Part shown: positions 33,768 to 42,746 of the stretch, piece after piece
Position numbering within the stretch: the stretch's first letter is position 1
How the letters are laid out: each line of letters starts with the position of its first letter
DNA from: Jongsikchunia kroppenstedtii DSM 45133
GTDB lineage: Bacteria > Actinomycetota > Actinomycetes > Mycobacteriales > Mycobacteriaceae
Assembly: GCF_000380485.1 (NCBI RefSeq)
Contig: NZ_AQYG01000043.1
Location: 46,519-110,518 of the forward strand
DNA: 64,000 nt
Direction: 5' to 3'
Position numbers and translations under genes: made by a program
The notes under the pieces: generated by a model
Told to the model about the DNA's origin: nothing
The model's input: the letters and a program-made list of their open reading frames with translations, nothing else
Databases searched by the model: none

Positions 33768-33971
33768 ATGTCCGATGACCTCTTCCGCAAGCGCCACCTC
33801 GAGGCGTTGACGACGCTGACCGGCCTGCCCGGTTCTGACCCGGAGCTTTCGGCACTGACCGACAACGCCGCGGAGTTCCGGGCGATGGCAGACCTGCTCT
33901 ACACCTGCGACGAAGCTCGCTACATCGAGCCGGCCATCACCATCCGTCCGATCACCGAGGGTGTGCGATGA
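33768..33971 (+). CDS. AtzG-like small subunit (DUF4089)
   Basis: 67-residue helical protein resembling AtzG, the GatC-like partner of the AtzE amidase in cyanuric-acid/1-carboxybiuret breakdown. It has the plan of that family: an early LTGLPGSDPEL helix start, NAAEFRAMADLLY in the middle and a Pro-rich end (EPAITIRP). It overlaps the amidase gene by ATGA, the arrangement expected for subunits made in equal amounts. A purine-rich AGAAAGGA lies before the ATG. As in AtzEG, it probably stabilises the amidase. Assignment rests on size, context and pattern. Confidence 0.78.
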   Translation: MSDDLFRKRHLEALTTLTGLPGSDPELSALTDNAAEFRAMADLLYTCDEARYIEPAITIRPITEGVR

Positions 33972-35389
33972 CCCCACTGATGACCATGAGCGAAGCGGGT
34001 GCTGCGCTGCGCGCGGGTGAACTCACCTCGGTGGAGCTCACCGAACAGGCTCTGGCTCAGACGGACCTCCTCGACGGTGTCGTGGGCGGATTCGTCAGCC
34101 GTTTCAACGACAAGGCCCGGGCCGCGGCGCGGCAGGCCGACGTCGAATTGCGCGCCGGTCGCGATCGTGGCCCGATGCATGGGATTCCGTTGGGGATCAA
34201 AGACATCATCACCACCGAGGACGGGCCGACCACCGCGCAGAGCCTTGTGCATGACGCCGCGTGGCATCCGCAGGACGCGGTCGTCGTGGCGCGGTTGCGA
34301 GCGGCGGGAGCGGTGATCACCGGCAAGCTGACCACCATGGAGTTCGCCATCGGCACTCCCGATGAGAGCAAACCCTTTCCGATTCCGCGGAACCCGTGGA
34401 ATACCGACCGTTGGGCCGGCGGTTCGAGTTCGGGTTCGGGCAACGCCGTCGCCACCGGCATGGTATTCGGTGCCCTGGGGACCGACACTGCCGGCAGTAT
34501 TCGTATCCCGTCGGCCTATTGCGGCATCACCGGACTGATGCCGACCTTCGGTCGCGTTCCCAAATCTGGTTGTGTCCCTTTGGGTTACACCCTTGACCAT
34601 ATCGGTCCGATGGCACGCAGTGCCGCCGATTGCGCGGCGATGCTGGATGTGCTCGCCGGATACGACGCGTCGGACCCCACCTGCATTGATCTGCCGACCG
34701 GTGACTACTCCGGCGCGCTCAGCGGCGATCTGGCGGGGTTGACGGTGGGGGTCTGTTCGCTCATGGAGCGGGCGGGTGAGTTGGCAGACCCGGCCGCAGC
34801 GGAAGTATTCGCCGCCGCGGTCGGCGTGCTGGCCGACCGCGGAGCCACGATCGTCGACGTCGAGCTGCCGCTGTATGACGAGATGCGTGCGGCGAACATG
34901 GTGATCATGCTGTCGGAGGCGCTGGCATACCATGCCACAGACCTGCATCGATGCTGGGCGGAATACTTTGCCGGTACTCGGGGGATCGTCTCGGCAGCAG
35001 TGAGTTTCACCGGTGCCGACTACGTGCAGGCGCAGCGAGTGCGACGACTGGCACAGCTGAAGATGGTCGACGTCTTCGACTCTGTCGACCTGGTCGTGAC
35101 TCCGACAGCGGCCGCGGGGGCCACTGGGCTGGCCGGCACGGACGATGTGACCAAGGACGATGGGCTGCGTGCAGTATTCACCCAGTACTGGGACTGCATC
35201 GGCAATCCTGCGCTGTCGGCGCCGATGGGGTTCACCGTCGATGGCCTCCCGCTGGGGCTGCAGATCGCGGCACGCCCCTTCGGGGAGGCAGTGGCGCTGC
35301 GGGCCGCGGACGCGTTCCAGCGGGCAACGGACTGGCATCGACGAGTTCCGACCGTCGTCACGTCGGACGGGACGGAGTCGGCGGCGTAG
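33968..35389 (+). CDS. Amidase-signature hydrolase (AtzE/GatA-like)
   Basis: 473-residue amidohydrolase with the Ser-cisSer-Lys triad in place: Lys78 in GIPLGIKDI, the Ser of GGSSSGSGN (151-159, cis-Ser about 153) and Ser177 in GTDTAGSIRIPS, the nucleophile. The AtzG-like subunit upstream and a divergent NCS1 permease suggest that it cleaves an imported ureide, biuret-like or other nitrogen-rich amide. Carboxybiuret itself is possible but not shown: no cyanuric acid or biuret hydrolase gene is present in the window. A GntR/UTRA regulator follows. Start by ATGA overlap. Confidence 0.88.
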   Translation: MTPLMTMSEAGAALRAGELTSVELTEQALAQTDLLDGVVGGFVSRFNDKARAAARQADVELRAGRDRGPMHGIPLGIKDIITTEDGPTTAQSLVHDAAWHPQDAVVVARLRAAGAVITGKLTTMEFAIGTPDESKPFPIPRNPWNTDRWAGGSSSGSGNAVATGMVFGALGTDTAGSIRIPSAYCGITGLMPTFGRVPKSGCVPLGYTLDHIGPMARSAADCAAMLDVLAGYDASDPTCIDLPTGDYSGALSGDLAGLTVGVCSLMERAGELADPAAAEVFAAAVGVLADRGATIVDVELPLYDEMRAANMVIMLSEALAYHATDLHRCWAEYFAGTRGIVSAAVSFTGADYVQAQRVRRLAQLKMVDVFDSVDLVVTPTAAAGATGLAGTDDVTKDDGLRAVFTQYWDCIGNPALSAPMGFTVDGLPLGLQIAARPFGEAVALRAADAFQRATDWHRRVPTVVTSDGTESAA

Positions 35390-35392
35390 GGG

Positions 35393-35416
35393 CGCCGCCC
35401 TGGCCGGACGGCGGCG
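35393..35416. terminator. GC-rich hairpin after the amidase gene
   Basis: CGCCGCC and GGCGGCG form a 7-bp stem with a 10-nt loop, 4 nt after the amidase stop. Confidence 0.4.
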
Positions 35417-35441
35417 ATTGGCGGCCGTTCCCGGCCATTTC

Positions 35442-35456
35442 GGACAGCCGCGTAAC
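35442..35456 (+). promoter_or_regulatory. CCGCGTAAC motif, copy 2
   Basis: GGACAGCCGCGTAAC in the 227-bp gap between amidase and GntR genes; matches only the CCGCGTAAC core. Confidence 0.3.
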
Positions 35457-35579
35457 TCTCGTTGCTCGCGCTCGTCGGGCCGACGACGGTATCGACCTGG
35501 CGGGCGGCGCTGCGAAAATGCCGCGCCGACCTCGGTGCTTCCGCGGCGGTCGAGACGTAACGAAAGTTTTACCGCACAG

Positions 35580-35593
35580 GGTTTCCGCGTAAC
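35580..35593 (+). promoter_or_regulatory. Candidate operator, copy 3
   Basis: GGTTTCCGCGTAAC, 13 of 14 identical to the copy at 33678, directly abutting the palindrome before the GntR gene. Confidence 0.45.
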
Positions 35594-35612
35594 CGACCAT
35601 CGTCGATGGTCG
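35594..35612. promoter_or_regulatory. Palindrome immediately before the GntR gene
   Basis: CGACCATC-GTC-GATGGTCG, perfect 8-bp arms, ending 4 bp before the ATG at 35617. It could be an autoregulatory operator or a hairpin that hides the initiation region; no ribosome-binding site is visible. Confidence 0.5.
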
Positions 35613-35616
35613 AGAC

Positions 35617-36474
35617 ATGACTATCCAATCGGTTTCCGGCCAATCGGTCCCCGGTCCGCCGCCTGCGAGACATCAGCGGGCGGCGGGCAAACCGACCGGG
35701 CCGTGGCCGGGAGCGCGCCGCGGCCGACCGCGTACCGCGGGCGCCGAGCGGAGTCTGGTGGTACAGCGGTTGCACGATCTGCTCCGGGTCGCGATCTTCG
35801 ACCGGAGCATCGTTGTCGGTGATCGACTGGCCGACGAAGCGGTCCTGATCAAGCAGTTCGACGTACCGCGCGACGTACTGCGCGAGGCGCTGTCGATGCT
35901 CGCCGCCGACGGGTTGATCGTTCGCCGGCGCGGTCTCGGAACGCTGGTGGTCGGATCCAGCTTCACCGTTGATTCCGGACTTCCCGTTCCCGAAGGTGAC
36001 CTCGCAGATCAGATCCGCGGTCCGGGCGAGCTCTCGACCCGGTTACTGCATTGGAAGTACGAGCCGGTTCCGGCCGTGGTGGTCGCGCACCTGGACGATG
36101 TGCGCGAGCACGATCGGTGTCTGTGCATGGAGTACGTGATGGTGCTCGGCGGGCGTCCGGTTGGATTGATCACCAACTATCTGCTCGCCCGGGCCGCAAC
36201 GGGTATGCGCGCTGATGACTTCCGCGGCGACTTCTATCAACTGCTCGACGCCTACGGCGTCGACATGGCCAGCTACGACATTCAATTGGGGACGCAATCG
36301 GCCGAGCGACGCATCGCCGAACTGCTCGATATCGATGAGGGCGACCCGATCATCCTGTTCGAACAGGTCATCCGTGATTCCGGTGGCGCGGGCTTCGACT
36401 TCGCGCTCGGCAGGCTCAGCCGCGAAGTACGGTTCACGGTGACCGGCATCGGGCGGGTGAGTGCCGTCGCCTGA
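35617..36474 (+). CDS. GntR/HutC-family regulator with UTRA domain
   Basis: 285 residues. A Pro/Arg-rich tail of about 45 residues precedes the GntR winged helix (about 48-115, with DEAVLIKQFDVPRDVLREALSML). It is followed by a UTRA ligand-binding domain (about 130-275) typical of HutC-type repressors that sense the substrate of a catabolic operon. It sits directly after the amidase gene and shares a 14-bp motif with the control region upstream of the AtzG-amidase pair, so it probably controls that cluster and itself. The N-terminal tail is longer than usual, and a later start cannot be excluded. Confidence 0.88.
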   Translation: MTIQSVSGQSVPGPPPARHQRAAGKPTGPWPGARRGRPRTAGAERSLVVQRLHDLLRVAIFDRSIVVGDRLADEAVLIKQFDVPRDVLREALSMLAADGLIVRRRGLGTLVVGSSFTVDSGLPVPEGDLADQIRGPGELSTRLLHWKYEPVPAVVVAHLDDVREHDRCLCMEYVMVLGGRPVGLITNYLLARAATGMRADDFRGDFYQLLDAYGVDMASYDIQLGTQSAERRIAELLDIDEGDPIILFEQVIRDSGGAGFDFALGRLSREVRFTVTGIGRVSAVA

Positions 36475-36634
36475 CGCGTGCATCATTCAGGACGGACGAG
36501 CAGGCCCGGGTTGATCCGCATCCGCATTGCGACGGAATTCCTGGCCGCACGCGCACGAGTGACTAATGTGGACCTCGGGGCGTGAAGTGGGTCACACTCA
36601 TTATCGCAACCGAGCGTGATCGCCTACCCTCAGG

Positions 36635-36658
36635 TTCAGTTAATGACGAATAACTGAA
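36635..36658. promoter_or_regulatory. TetR-type palindrome before the leucine operon
   Basis: TTCAGTTA-N8-TAACTGAA has perfect 8-bp arms, ending just before the GGGAGG of the first gene. In mycobacteria the orthologous operon is repressed by a TetR protein (BkaR, Rv2506), and such a site is expected here. Confidence 0.6.
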
Positions 36659-36670
36659 GGGAGGGTGTCG

Positions 36671-38239
36671 GTGACGACGGCGACTCGGTCCGACCATGAG
36701 CGCAACGTGGCGGAACTCCGTGACCGGCTGGCTCGGGTGGCGCTCGGCGGCGGCGAAAAGGCCCGCCAGCGCCATCTCTCTCGCGGAAAGCTCTTGCCGC
36801 GTAACCGAATTGACACCCTGCTCGACGTCGGTTCGCCGTTCCTCGAGGTCGGCCCCTTGGCCGCCGAGGGGATGTATGACGACAAGGCCCCGGCCGCGGG
36901 CGTGATCGCCGGGATCGGCCGGGTCAGTGGCCGCGAGTGCATGATCGTCGCCAACGATGCGACGGTCTCCGGCGGCACCTACTACCCGGTCACCGTCAAG
37001 AAGCACCTGCGGGCGCAGGAGATCGCGGCACAGAATCGGCTGCCCTGCATCTACCTCGTCGACTCCGGCGGCGCGATGCTGCTCAAGCAGGACGAGGTGT
37101 TCCCGGACCGCGAGCATTTCGGCCGGATCTTCTTCAATCAGGCGACGATGAGCGCCGCCGGGATCCCGCAGATCTCCGCGGTCCTCGGGTCATCCACCGC
37201 CGGCGGTGCATACGTCCCGGCGATGAGCGACGAGAACGTGATCGTGCGCGACCAGGGCACGATCTTCCTCGCCGGTCCACCGCTGGTGAAGGCCGCCACC
37301 GGTGAGGACGTCACCGCCGAGGAACTCGGTGGGGGACATATGCATTCGTCGGTGTCCGGCGTCACCGATCACCTCGCCGAGGACGACGAGGACGCCCTGC
37401 AGAAGGTGCGGCAGATCGTCGCCACGCTCGGTCCGCTGGATCCGCCGCAGTGGGATGTGCAGCCCACCCGCGAGCCACTTCGTCCGCAGACCGACATCTA
37501 CGACGTGGTGCCCACCGATCCGCGCCAGCCGTACGACGTTCGCGAAGTCATCGAGATCATCTGCGACGCGGGCGAGTTCACCGAGTTCAAGTCCGAGTAC
37601 GGCACCACGCTGGTGACGGCCTTCGCGCACGTGCACGGGCATCCGGTCGGCATCATCGCCAACAACGGCGTGCTGTTCAGCGAGGCCGCGCTCAAGGGCG
37701 CGCATTTCATCGAACTCTGCGACAAGCGGCGAATCCCTTTGCTGTTCCTGCAGAACATCACCGGCTTCATGGTCGGCCGCGAGTACGAACAGGGCGGCAT
37801 CGCGAAGAACGGTGCCAAGATGGTCACCGCGGTCGCGTGCGCCCGGGTGCCCAAGTACACGGTGATGATCGGCGGGTCATTCGGCGCCGGCAACTATTCG
37901 ATGTGCGGGCGGGCCTACTCGCCGCGGATGCTGTGGATGTGGCCGAACGCCAAGATCTCGGTGATGGGTGGGCCGCAAGCAGCCGACACTCTGGCGACGG
38001 TGCGGCGCAATCAGATCGAGCGCGGCGGCGAATCGTGGGCGGCCGAGGCCGAGGAGGCGTTCAAGGCGCCGATCCGCGGGCAGTTCGAGACGCAGTCGGA
38101 TGCCTACTACTCCACGGCCCGGCTATGGGACGACGGCATCATCGACCCCGCCGACACCCGCACGGTGCTCGGCCTGGCCCTGTCCGCCGGCCGGCACGCC
38201 CCCCTGGCGCCGGTCTCCTACGGCGTCTTCCGGATGTGA
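36671..38239 (+). CDS. accD1: Methylcrotonyl-CoA carboxylase carboxyltransferase subunit (AccD1-like)
   Basis: Carboxyltransferase (beta) subunit that moves CO2 from biotin to 3-methylcrotonyl-CoA in leucine degradation. The 522 residues have both crotonase-like halves: the N-terminal half with [20 protein letters not shown] and [17 protein letters not shown], and the C-terminal half with [26 protein letters not shown] and [16 protein letters not shown]. The [14 protein letters not shown] segment is characteristic of methylcrotonyl- rather than propionyl-CoA carboxylases. The start is GTG 36671, 6 nt after GGGAGG. First gene of a seven-gene operon; AccA1 follows after 7 bp. Confidence 0.92.
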   Translation: MTTATRSDHERNVAELRDRLARVALGGGEKARQRHLSRGKLLPRNRIDTLLDVGSPFLEVGPLAAEGMYDDKAPAAGVIAGIGRVSGRECMIVANDATVSGGTYYPVTVKKHLRAQEIAAQNRLPCIYLVDSGGAMLLKQDEVFPDREHFGRIFFNQATMSAAGIPQISAVLGSSTAGGAYVPAMSDENVIVRDQGTIFLAGPPLVKAATGEDVTAEELGGGHMHSSVSGVTDHLAEDDEDALQKVRQIVATLGPLDPPQWDVQPTREPLRPQTDIYDVVPTDPRQPYDVREVIEIICDAGEFTEFKSEYGTTLVTAFAHVHGHPVGIIANNGVLFSEAALKGAHFIELCDKRRIPLLFLQNITGFMVGREYEQGGIAKNGAKMVTAVACARVPKYTVMIGGSFGAGNYSMCGRAYSPRMLWMWPNAKISVMGGPQAADTLATVRRNQIERGGESWAAEAEEAFKAPIRGQFETQSDAYYSTARLWDDGIIDPADTRTVLGLALSAGRHAPLAPVSYGVFRM

Positions 38240-38246
38240 GGCAGCG

Positions 38247-40235
38247 ATGATCGAAACCGTCTTGATCGCCAATCGTGGCGAAATCGCCTGTCGCGTCATC
38301 CGAACCCTGCGGGAGCTCGGCATCACCAGCGTCGCTGTCTATTCCGATGCCGACGCGCAGGCCCCGCATGTGAAACTGGCCGACCGGGCCGTGCATATCG
38401 GCCCCGCAGCCGCGGTCGACAGCTATCTGCGGATAGACAAGATCGTGGCCGCGGCACAGGCCACCGGCGCGGATGCGGTGCATCCGGGCTACGGATTCCT
38501 GTCGGAGAATGTCGAATTCGCCCGCGCGCTGGATGCGGCGGGCATCGTCTTCCTGGGTCCGCCCGTGGCGGCGATCGACACCATGGGCGACAAGATCGCC
38601 GCCCGGGCCGCCGTCGTCGAACGGGATGTTCCGGTGGTGCCCGGCATTTCGCGGCCCGGACTCACCGACGCCGAATTGATCGCGGCCGCAGAAGACATCG
38701 GGTATCCGGTGCTGATCAAGCCGAGCGCCGGCGGCGGCGGCAAGGGCATGCATCGCGTCGAGAACGCGGGCGATCTGCCGACCGCCCTGCAAACCGCGCG
38801 CCGCGAGGCCGGCGCCGCATTCGGCGACGACACCCTGTTCCTGGAGCGATTCGTCGATACGCCGCGGCATATCGAGGTGCAGGTGCTCGCCGACACCCAC
38901 GGCAACGTCGTGCATCTCGGCGAGCGCGAATGCTCCCTGCAGCGTCGGCACCAAAAGGTGATCGAGGAGGCGCCGTCCGCCCTGCTGGATGCCGAGACGC
39001 GGGCCCGGATCGGCACCGCGGCCTGCGATGCGGCGCGCAGCGTCGGCTACACCGGCGTCGGTACCGTCGAATTCATCGTCTCGGCCCATCGGCCCGACGA
39101 GTTCTTCTTCATGGAGATGAATACCCGGCTGCAGGTGGAGCATCCGGTCACCGAACTGGTCACCGGACATGACCTGGTGCGCTGGCAGATCCGCGTCGCC
39201 GACGGCGAGAAACTGGACTTCGCCCAGGACGACGTCGTGATGACCGGACATGCCGTGGAGGCGCGGGTCTACGCAGAGGATCCGGCGAGCGGCTTCCTGC
39301 CGACCGGCGGCGAGCTGCTCCGGGTCGACGAACCATCGGGGACCGGCGTCCGCGTCGACTCGGGAATGGCCGACGGCGTCGTGATCGGCTCGGACTATGA
39401 CCCGATGCTGGCGAAGGTCATCTGCTACGCCCCGGACCGGGCGACCGCACTCGACCGACTGGACGAGGCGCTCGCGCAGACCCGCGTACTCGGGCTGGGG
39501 ACAAACATCGACTTCTGCCGATATGTGTTGGCACGCCCGGAGGTTCGCAGCGGCGAGCTCGACACCGAGCTGCTCGATCGGCTCGTGGGCGACTACGCCG
39601 AACCGGAACCGACGCCGGCCGCGCTGCTCGCGGTCGCACTTCGCCGCGCCACGCCCGCTGTGTCGGACGATCCGTGGCAGAACTCGATCGGCTGGCGCGT
39701 GGGCCAGCGGGCGCCGGTGATCTCGCGGCTGCAGTGGCGCGACCGGCTGCACGTTATCAGCGTCTCGCCGGACACTGGGCGGACCACGATCACGGTCGAT
39801 GACGACGAGGTCTGGTCGGGGACGGCGGTTCTCGACGGCGATCGGCTGACCGTCGACGGCGTCAGCGACACCTGGGCGGTGCTCGGCGCCGACCATATGT
39901 GGTGGGTGTCGGGACCGGAGGGCACCTGGAAGCTCACCCTTGCCCGGACGCTGCGCCGACGCCGAGATGCCCAGGCTCACAATGATCTGACCTCGCCGAT
40001 GCCAGGGACCGTGGTCGCCGTGCACGTGGAGTCGGGTGCAGCCGTGGAACCGGGCCAGCCGGTGGTGGTGGTCGAGGCGATGAAGATGGAACACACCCTG
40101 ACCGCGGCAGTCGCCGGCACGGTGACCGTGTCGGTGCGGGCCGGCGAGAAGGTGCGCAGCGGGCAGGTACTTGCGAGCGTGGAAGCCGCCGAAGCACCGA
40201 CAGAACCGACTCTCGAAGAGAAAGTGGATGCATGA
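38247..40235 (+). CDS. accA1: Biotin carboxylase/biotin carrier subunit (AccA1-like)
   Basis: Alpha subunit of the acyl-CoA carboxylase: ATP-dependent carboxylation of its own biotin. The 662 residues contain the biotin carboxylase domain ([15 protein letters not shown] at 6-20, the ATP-grasp loop [12 protein letters not shown] near 155-166, [14 protein letters not shown] near 292-305), a linker domain, and the biotinyl domain with EAMKMEH, where Lys613 is the attachment site. ATG 38247 follows GAGG. It overlaps the dehydrogenase gene by ATGA. With AccD1 it matches the M. tuberculosis AccA1-AccD1 methylcrotonyl-CoA carboxylase. Confidence 0.94.
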   Translation: MIETVLIANRGEIACRVIRTLRELGITSVAVYSDADAQAPHVKLADRAVHIGPAAAVDSYLRIDKIVAAAQATGADAVHPGYGFLSENVEFARALDAAGIVFLGPPVAAIDTMGDKIAARAAVVERDVPVVPGISRPGLTDAELIAAAEDIGYPVLIKPSAGGGGKGMHRVENAGDLPTALQTARREAGAAFGDDTLFLERFVDTPRHIEVQVLADTHGNVVHLGERECSLQRRHQKVIEEAPSALLDAETRARIGTAACDAARSVGYTGVGTVEFIVSAHRPDEFFFMEMNTRLQVEHPVTELVTGHDLVRWQIRVADGEKLDFAQDDVVMTGHAVEARVYAEDPASGFLPTGGELLRVDEPSGTGVRVDSGMADGVVIGSDYDPMLAKVICYAPDRATALDRLDEALAQTRVLGLGTNIDFCRYVLARPEVRSGELDTELLDRLVGDYAEPEPTPAALLAVALRRATPAVSDDPWQNSIGWRVGQRAPVISRLQWRDRLHVISVSPDTGRTTITVDDDEVWSGTAVLDGDRLTVDGVSDTWAVLGADHMWWVSGPEGTWKLTLARTLRRRRDAQAHNDLTSPMPGTVVAVHVESGAAVEPGQPVVVVEAMKMEHTLTAAVAGTVTVSVRAGEKVRSGQVLASVEAAEAPTEPTLEEKVDA

Positions 40236-41386
40236 CCCTGACCGATGAGCTGAGCTCCGAATACGCCGATCTGCGCGACACAGTGCGGGATTTCGCCCAG
40301 CAGGTGGTCGCGCCGGTCTCGGCGAAACACGATGCCGAGCACAGCTTTCCGTATGACGTCATCCGGCAGATGGGGGAGATGGGCCTGTTCGGCCTGCCGT
40401 TCCCGGAGGAATACGGCGGCATGGGCGGTGACTACTTCGCCCTCGCCCTGGCGCTCGAAGAGCTCGGCAAGGTCGACCAGTCGGTGGCCATCACGCTGGA
40501 GGCCGGGGTCGGCCTTGGCGCGATGCCGATCTACCGGTTCGGCACCGAGGAGCAGAAGCAGGCCTGGCTCCCCGACCTCGCGACCGGAAAGCGGCTGGCG
40601 GGCTTCGGATTGACCGAACCGGGCGCGGGCTCCGATGCCGGCGCAACCGCGACCACGGCCGTCGAGGACGGCGGCGAGTGGGTGATCAACGGCAGCAAGC
40701 AGTTCATCACCAACTCCGGCACCGACATCACGTCGCTGGTGACGGTCACCGCGGTCACCGGTACCCGGGACAACGGCAAGAAGGAGATCTCCACGATCAT
40801 CGTGCCCTCGGGCACACCGGGATTCACCGCCGAACCGGCCTACAACAAGGTCGGCTGGAACGCCTCCGACACTCACCCGCTGACGTTCGCCGATGCGCGC
40901 GTGCCGCGCGAGAACCTGCTCGGCGAGCAGGGCCGCGGCTACGCGAACTTCCTCTCGATCCTCGACGAGGGACGTGTCGCGATCGCCGCGCTGGCCACCG
41001 GCGTCGCGCAGGGCTGCGTCGACGAATGCGTGAAATATGCCAAGGAGCGCACCAGCTTCGGTCAGCCGATCGGGGGCTACCAGGCGGTCGCCTTCAAGAT
41101 CGCGCGCATGGAGGCGCGGGCCTACACGGCGCGGCAGGCGTACTACGCGGCGGCCGCGAAGATGTTGGCCGGCAAGCCGTTCAAGAAGGAGGCGGCCATC
41201 GCCAAGATGGTCTCGTCCGAGGCGGCGATGGACAACGCCCGTGACGCCACCCAGGTGCACGGCGGCTACGGCTTCATGAACGAGTACCCGGTCGCCCGGC
41301 ACTATCGCGACTCCAAGATCCTGGAGATCGGCGAGGGCACCACCGAGGTGCAGCTGCTGCTCATCGCGCGCGAGCTGGGGTTCTGA
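40232..41386 (+). CDS. fadE19: Short/branched-chain acyl-CoA dehydrogenase (FadE19-like)
   Basis: FAD-dependent dehydrogenase introducing the 2,3 double bond, here probably in isovaleryl- or 2-methylbutyryl-CoA. The 384 residues show the family blocks: [13 protein letters not shown] near 127-140, [35 protein letters not shown] and the C-terminal [10 protein letters not shown]. Glu368 occupies the usual base position. Classical isovaleryl-CoA dehydrogenases lack it there and use a Glu elsewhere, so specificity may be closer to 2-methyl-branched substrates. It overlaps accA1 by ATGA and is followed by the MaoC gene after 2 bp. Confidence 0.92.
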   Translation: MTLTDELSSEYADLRDTVRDFAQQVVAPVSAKHDAEHSFPYDVIRQMGEMGLFGLPFPEEYGGMGGDYFALALALEELGKVDQSVAITLEAGVGLGAMPIYRFGTEEQKQAWLPDLATGKRLAGFGLTEPGAGSDAGATATTAVEDGGEWVINGSKQFITNSGTDITSLVTVTAVTGTRDNGKKEISTIIVPSGTPGFTAEPAYNKVGWNASDTHPLTFADARVPRENLLGEQGRGYANFLSILDEGRVAIAALATGVAQGCVDECVKYAKERTSFGQPIGGYQAVAFKIARMEARAYTARQAYYAAAAKMLAGKPFKKEAAIAKMVSSEAAMDNARDATQVHGGYGFMNEYPVARHYRDSKILEIGEGTTEVQLLLIARELGF

Positions 41387-41388
41387 CC

Positions 41389-41901
41389 ATGAGTTCAGGG
41401 ACGAGCGGGAGTGCCGACGCGGCCGGCCGAATCGTCCAGCGCGGTTTGTGGTTCGAGGAGTTCGAGCCGGGCGTGATCTACGAGCACCGGCCGGGCCGCA
41501 CCGTGACCGAGGCCGACAACGTCCTGTTCACCACGCTCACGATGAATACCCAGGCACTGCATCTGGATGCGGCCTTCGCCGCCACTCAGCAGGGGTTCGG
41601 CGGCGAGCGCCTGGTGAATTCGATGTTCACCCTGTCGACGATCGTCGGCCTGTCCGTGGCGCAGCTGACCCAGGGGACGCTCGTGGCGAACCTGGGGTTC
41701 TCTGAGATCGCCTTCCCGAAGCCGCTGTTCCATGGCGACACGCTGTACGCCGAGACGGAATGCCTGGGCAAGCGGGAATCGAAGTCGCGCCCGGGTGAGG
41801 GCGTCGTCGACCTGAAACATGTCGGCCGGAACCAGAACGGCGATATCGTCGCCAGTGCGACCCGAGCCACGCTGGTTCGGCTGCAACCGAAGGAGCGCTA
41901 G
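41389..41901 (+). CDS. MaoC-family hydratase (Rv2499c-like)
   Basis: 170-residue hot-dog-fold hydratase. WFEEFEPGVIYEHRPGRTVTEADNVLFTTLTMNTQALHLD matches the MaoC start in which Asp and His of the hydratase motif lie (T-x-D-N...N-x-x-x-x-H-x-D, seen here as EADNVLF...NTQALHLD); the C-terminal strand VDLKHVGRNQNGDIVASATRATLV is typical. In this operon it should hydrate 3-methylglutaconyl-CoA to HMG-CoA, as proposed for the mycobacterial orthologue, which also acts on itaconyl-CoA. Gaps of 2 bp on both sides show tight coupling. Confidence 0.88.
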   Translation: MSSGTSGSADAAGRIVQRGLWFEEFEPGVIYEHRPGRTVTEADNVLFTTLTMNTQALHLDAAFAATQQGFGGERLVNSMFTLSTIVGLSVAQLTQGTLVANLGFSEIAFPKPLFHGDTLYAETECLGKRESKSRPGEGVVDLKHVGRNQNGDIVASATRATLVRLQPKER

Positions 41902-41903
41902 CC

Positions 41904-42746
41904 ATGAGTTGGGTGCCACCTGGACCCGCGATGTTGTTCTGTCCGGCGGATCGACCCGGGCGATACCAGAAGGCGGCCGATCGGGCCGACGTGGTGATCC
42001 TGGACCTCGAGGATGCGGTGCGCGGCGAGGCGAAGGCCGACGCGCGGGCCGCGCTGATCGACAACCCGCTCGATCCCAATCGGACCATCGTGCGGGTGAA
42101 CCCGGCCAACACCGGCGACTTCCGCCAGGACCTGCAGACCCTGGCCGAGACCGACTACCGCGTCGTCATGCTGGCGAAGGCCGAGGCCGCGCAGCAGGTG
42201 CACGACACCGGCCTGCAGGTGATCGCGCTGATCGAGACCCCGCTCGGCGCGCTGAGCGCCGCCGAGATCGCGGCCGCCCCGGAATGCATCGGAATGATGT
42301 GGGGCGCAGAAGATCTGACCGCGGCACTGGGTGGCCGGGCCAGCCGTTTCGGACCGGGCGAGCCGAATAGCGGCCAGTACCGACAGCTGCCGCAGCATGT
42401 GCGGTCGACGGTGCGGCTGGCCGCGGCCGCGCACGGCAAGTTCGCCGTCGATTCGGTGTACCTCGACATCCCGGATACCGCTGGCTTGCGCAACGAAGCG
42501 CTCGACGCCGCGGCGCTCGGCTATGAAGCGACCGCCTGCATCCATCCCTCCCAGGTCGAGGTGATCCGGGCGGCGTACCGCCCGACCGACGACGAGATCG
42601 AGTGGGCCGAAAAGATCCTCAGTACCGCGCCCGACGCCCACGGCGTCTTCCGGCTGGACGGCCAGATGGTTGACGCTCCGGTGTTGAGACAGGCTGAAGC
42701 GATTTCTCGCCGCGCCGGCATCACAGGAGGTGGCGACCATGCCTGA
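41904..42746 (+). CDS. CitE-like beta-hydroxyacyl-CoA lyase (Rv2498c-like)
   Basis: 280-residue TIM-barrel lyase of the HpcH/HpaI-CitE family. Motifs seen: [17 protein letters not shown] at the start, [10 protein letters not shown] with metal-binding acids near 35-42, ALIETPLGA with the metal Glu near 110, and [14 protein letters not shown] near 131-144, which also carries an acidic metal ligand. In mycobacteria the orthologue cleaves HMG-CoA and citramalyl-CoA, serving leucine breakdown and itaconate disposal. It therefore replaces the unrelated HMG-CoA lyase (LiuE/HMGL type), which is absent from the operon. AAGGAG precedes the ATG. Confidence 0.9.
   Translation: MSWVPPGPAMLFCPADRPGRYQKAADRADVVILDLEDAVRGEAKADARAALIDNPLDPNRTIVRVNPANTGDFRQDLQTLAETDYRVVMLAKAEAAQQVHDTGLQVIALIETPLGALSAAEIAAAPECIGMMWGAEDLTAALGGRASRFGPGEPNSGQYRQLPQHVRSTVRLAAAAHGKFAVDSVYLDIPDTAGLRNEALDAAALGYEATACIHPSQVEVIRAAYRPTDDEIEWAEKILSTAPDAHGVFRLDGQMVDAPVLRQAEAISRRAGITGGGDHA

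Noticed and set aside
33768-33971. GatC subunit of a tRNA amidotransferase
   Set aside because: The context (permease, UTRA regulator, no gatB) fits an AtzG-like protein with a catabolic amidase better than GatCAB.
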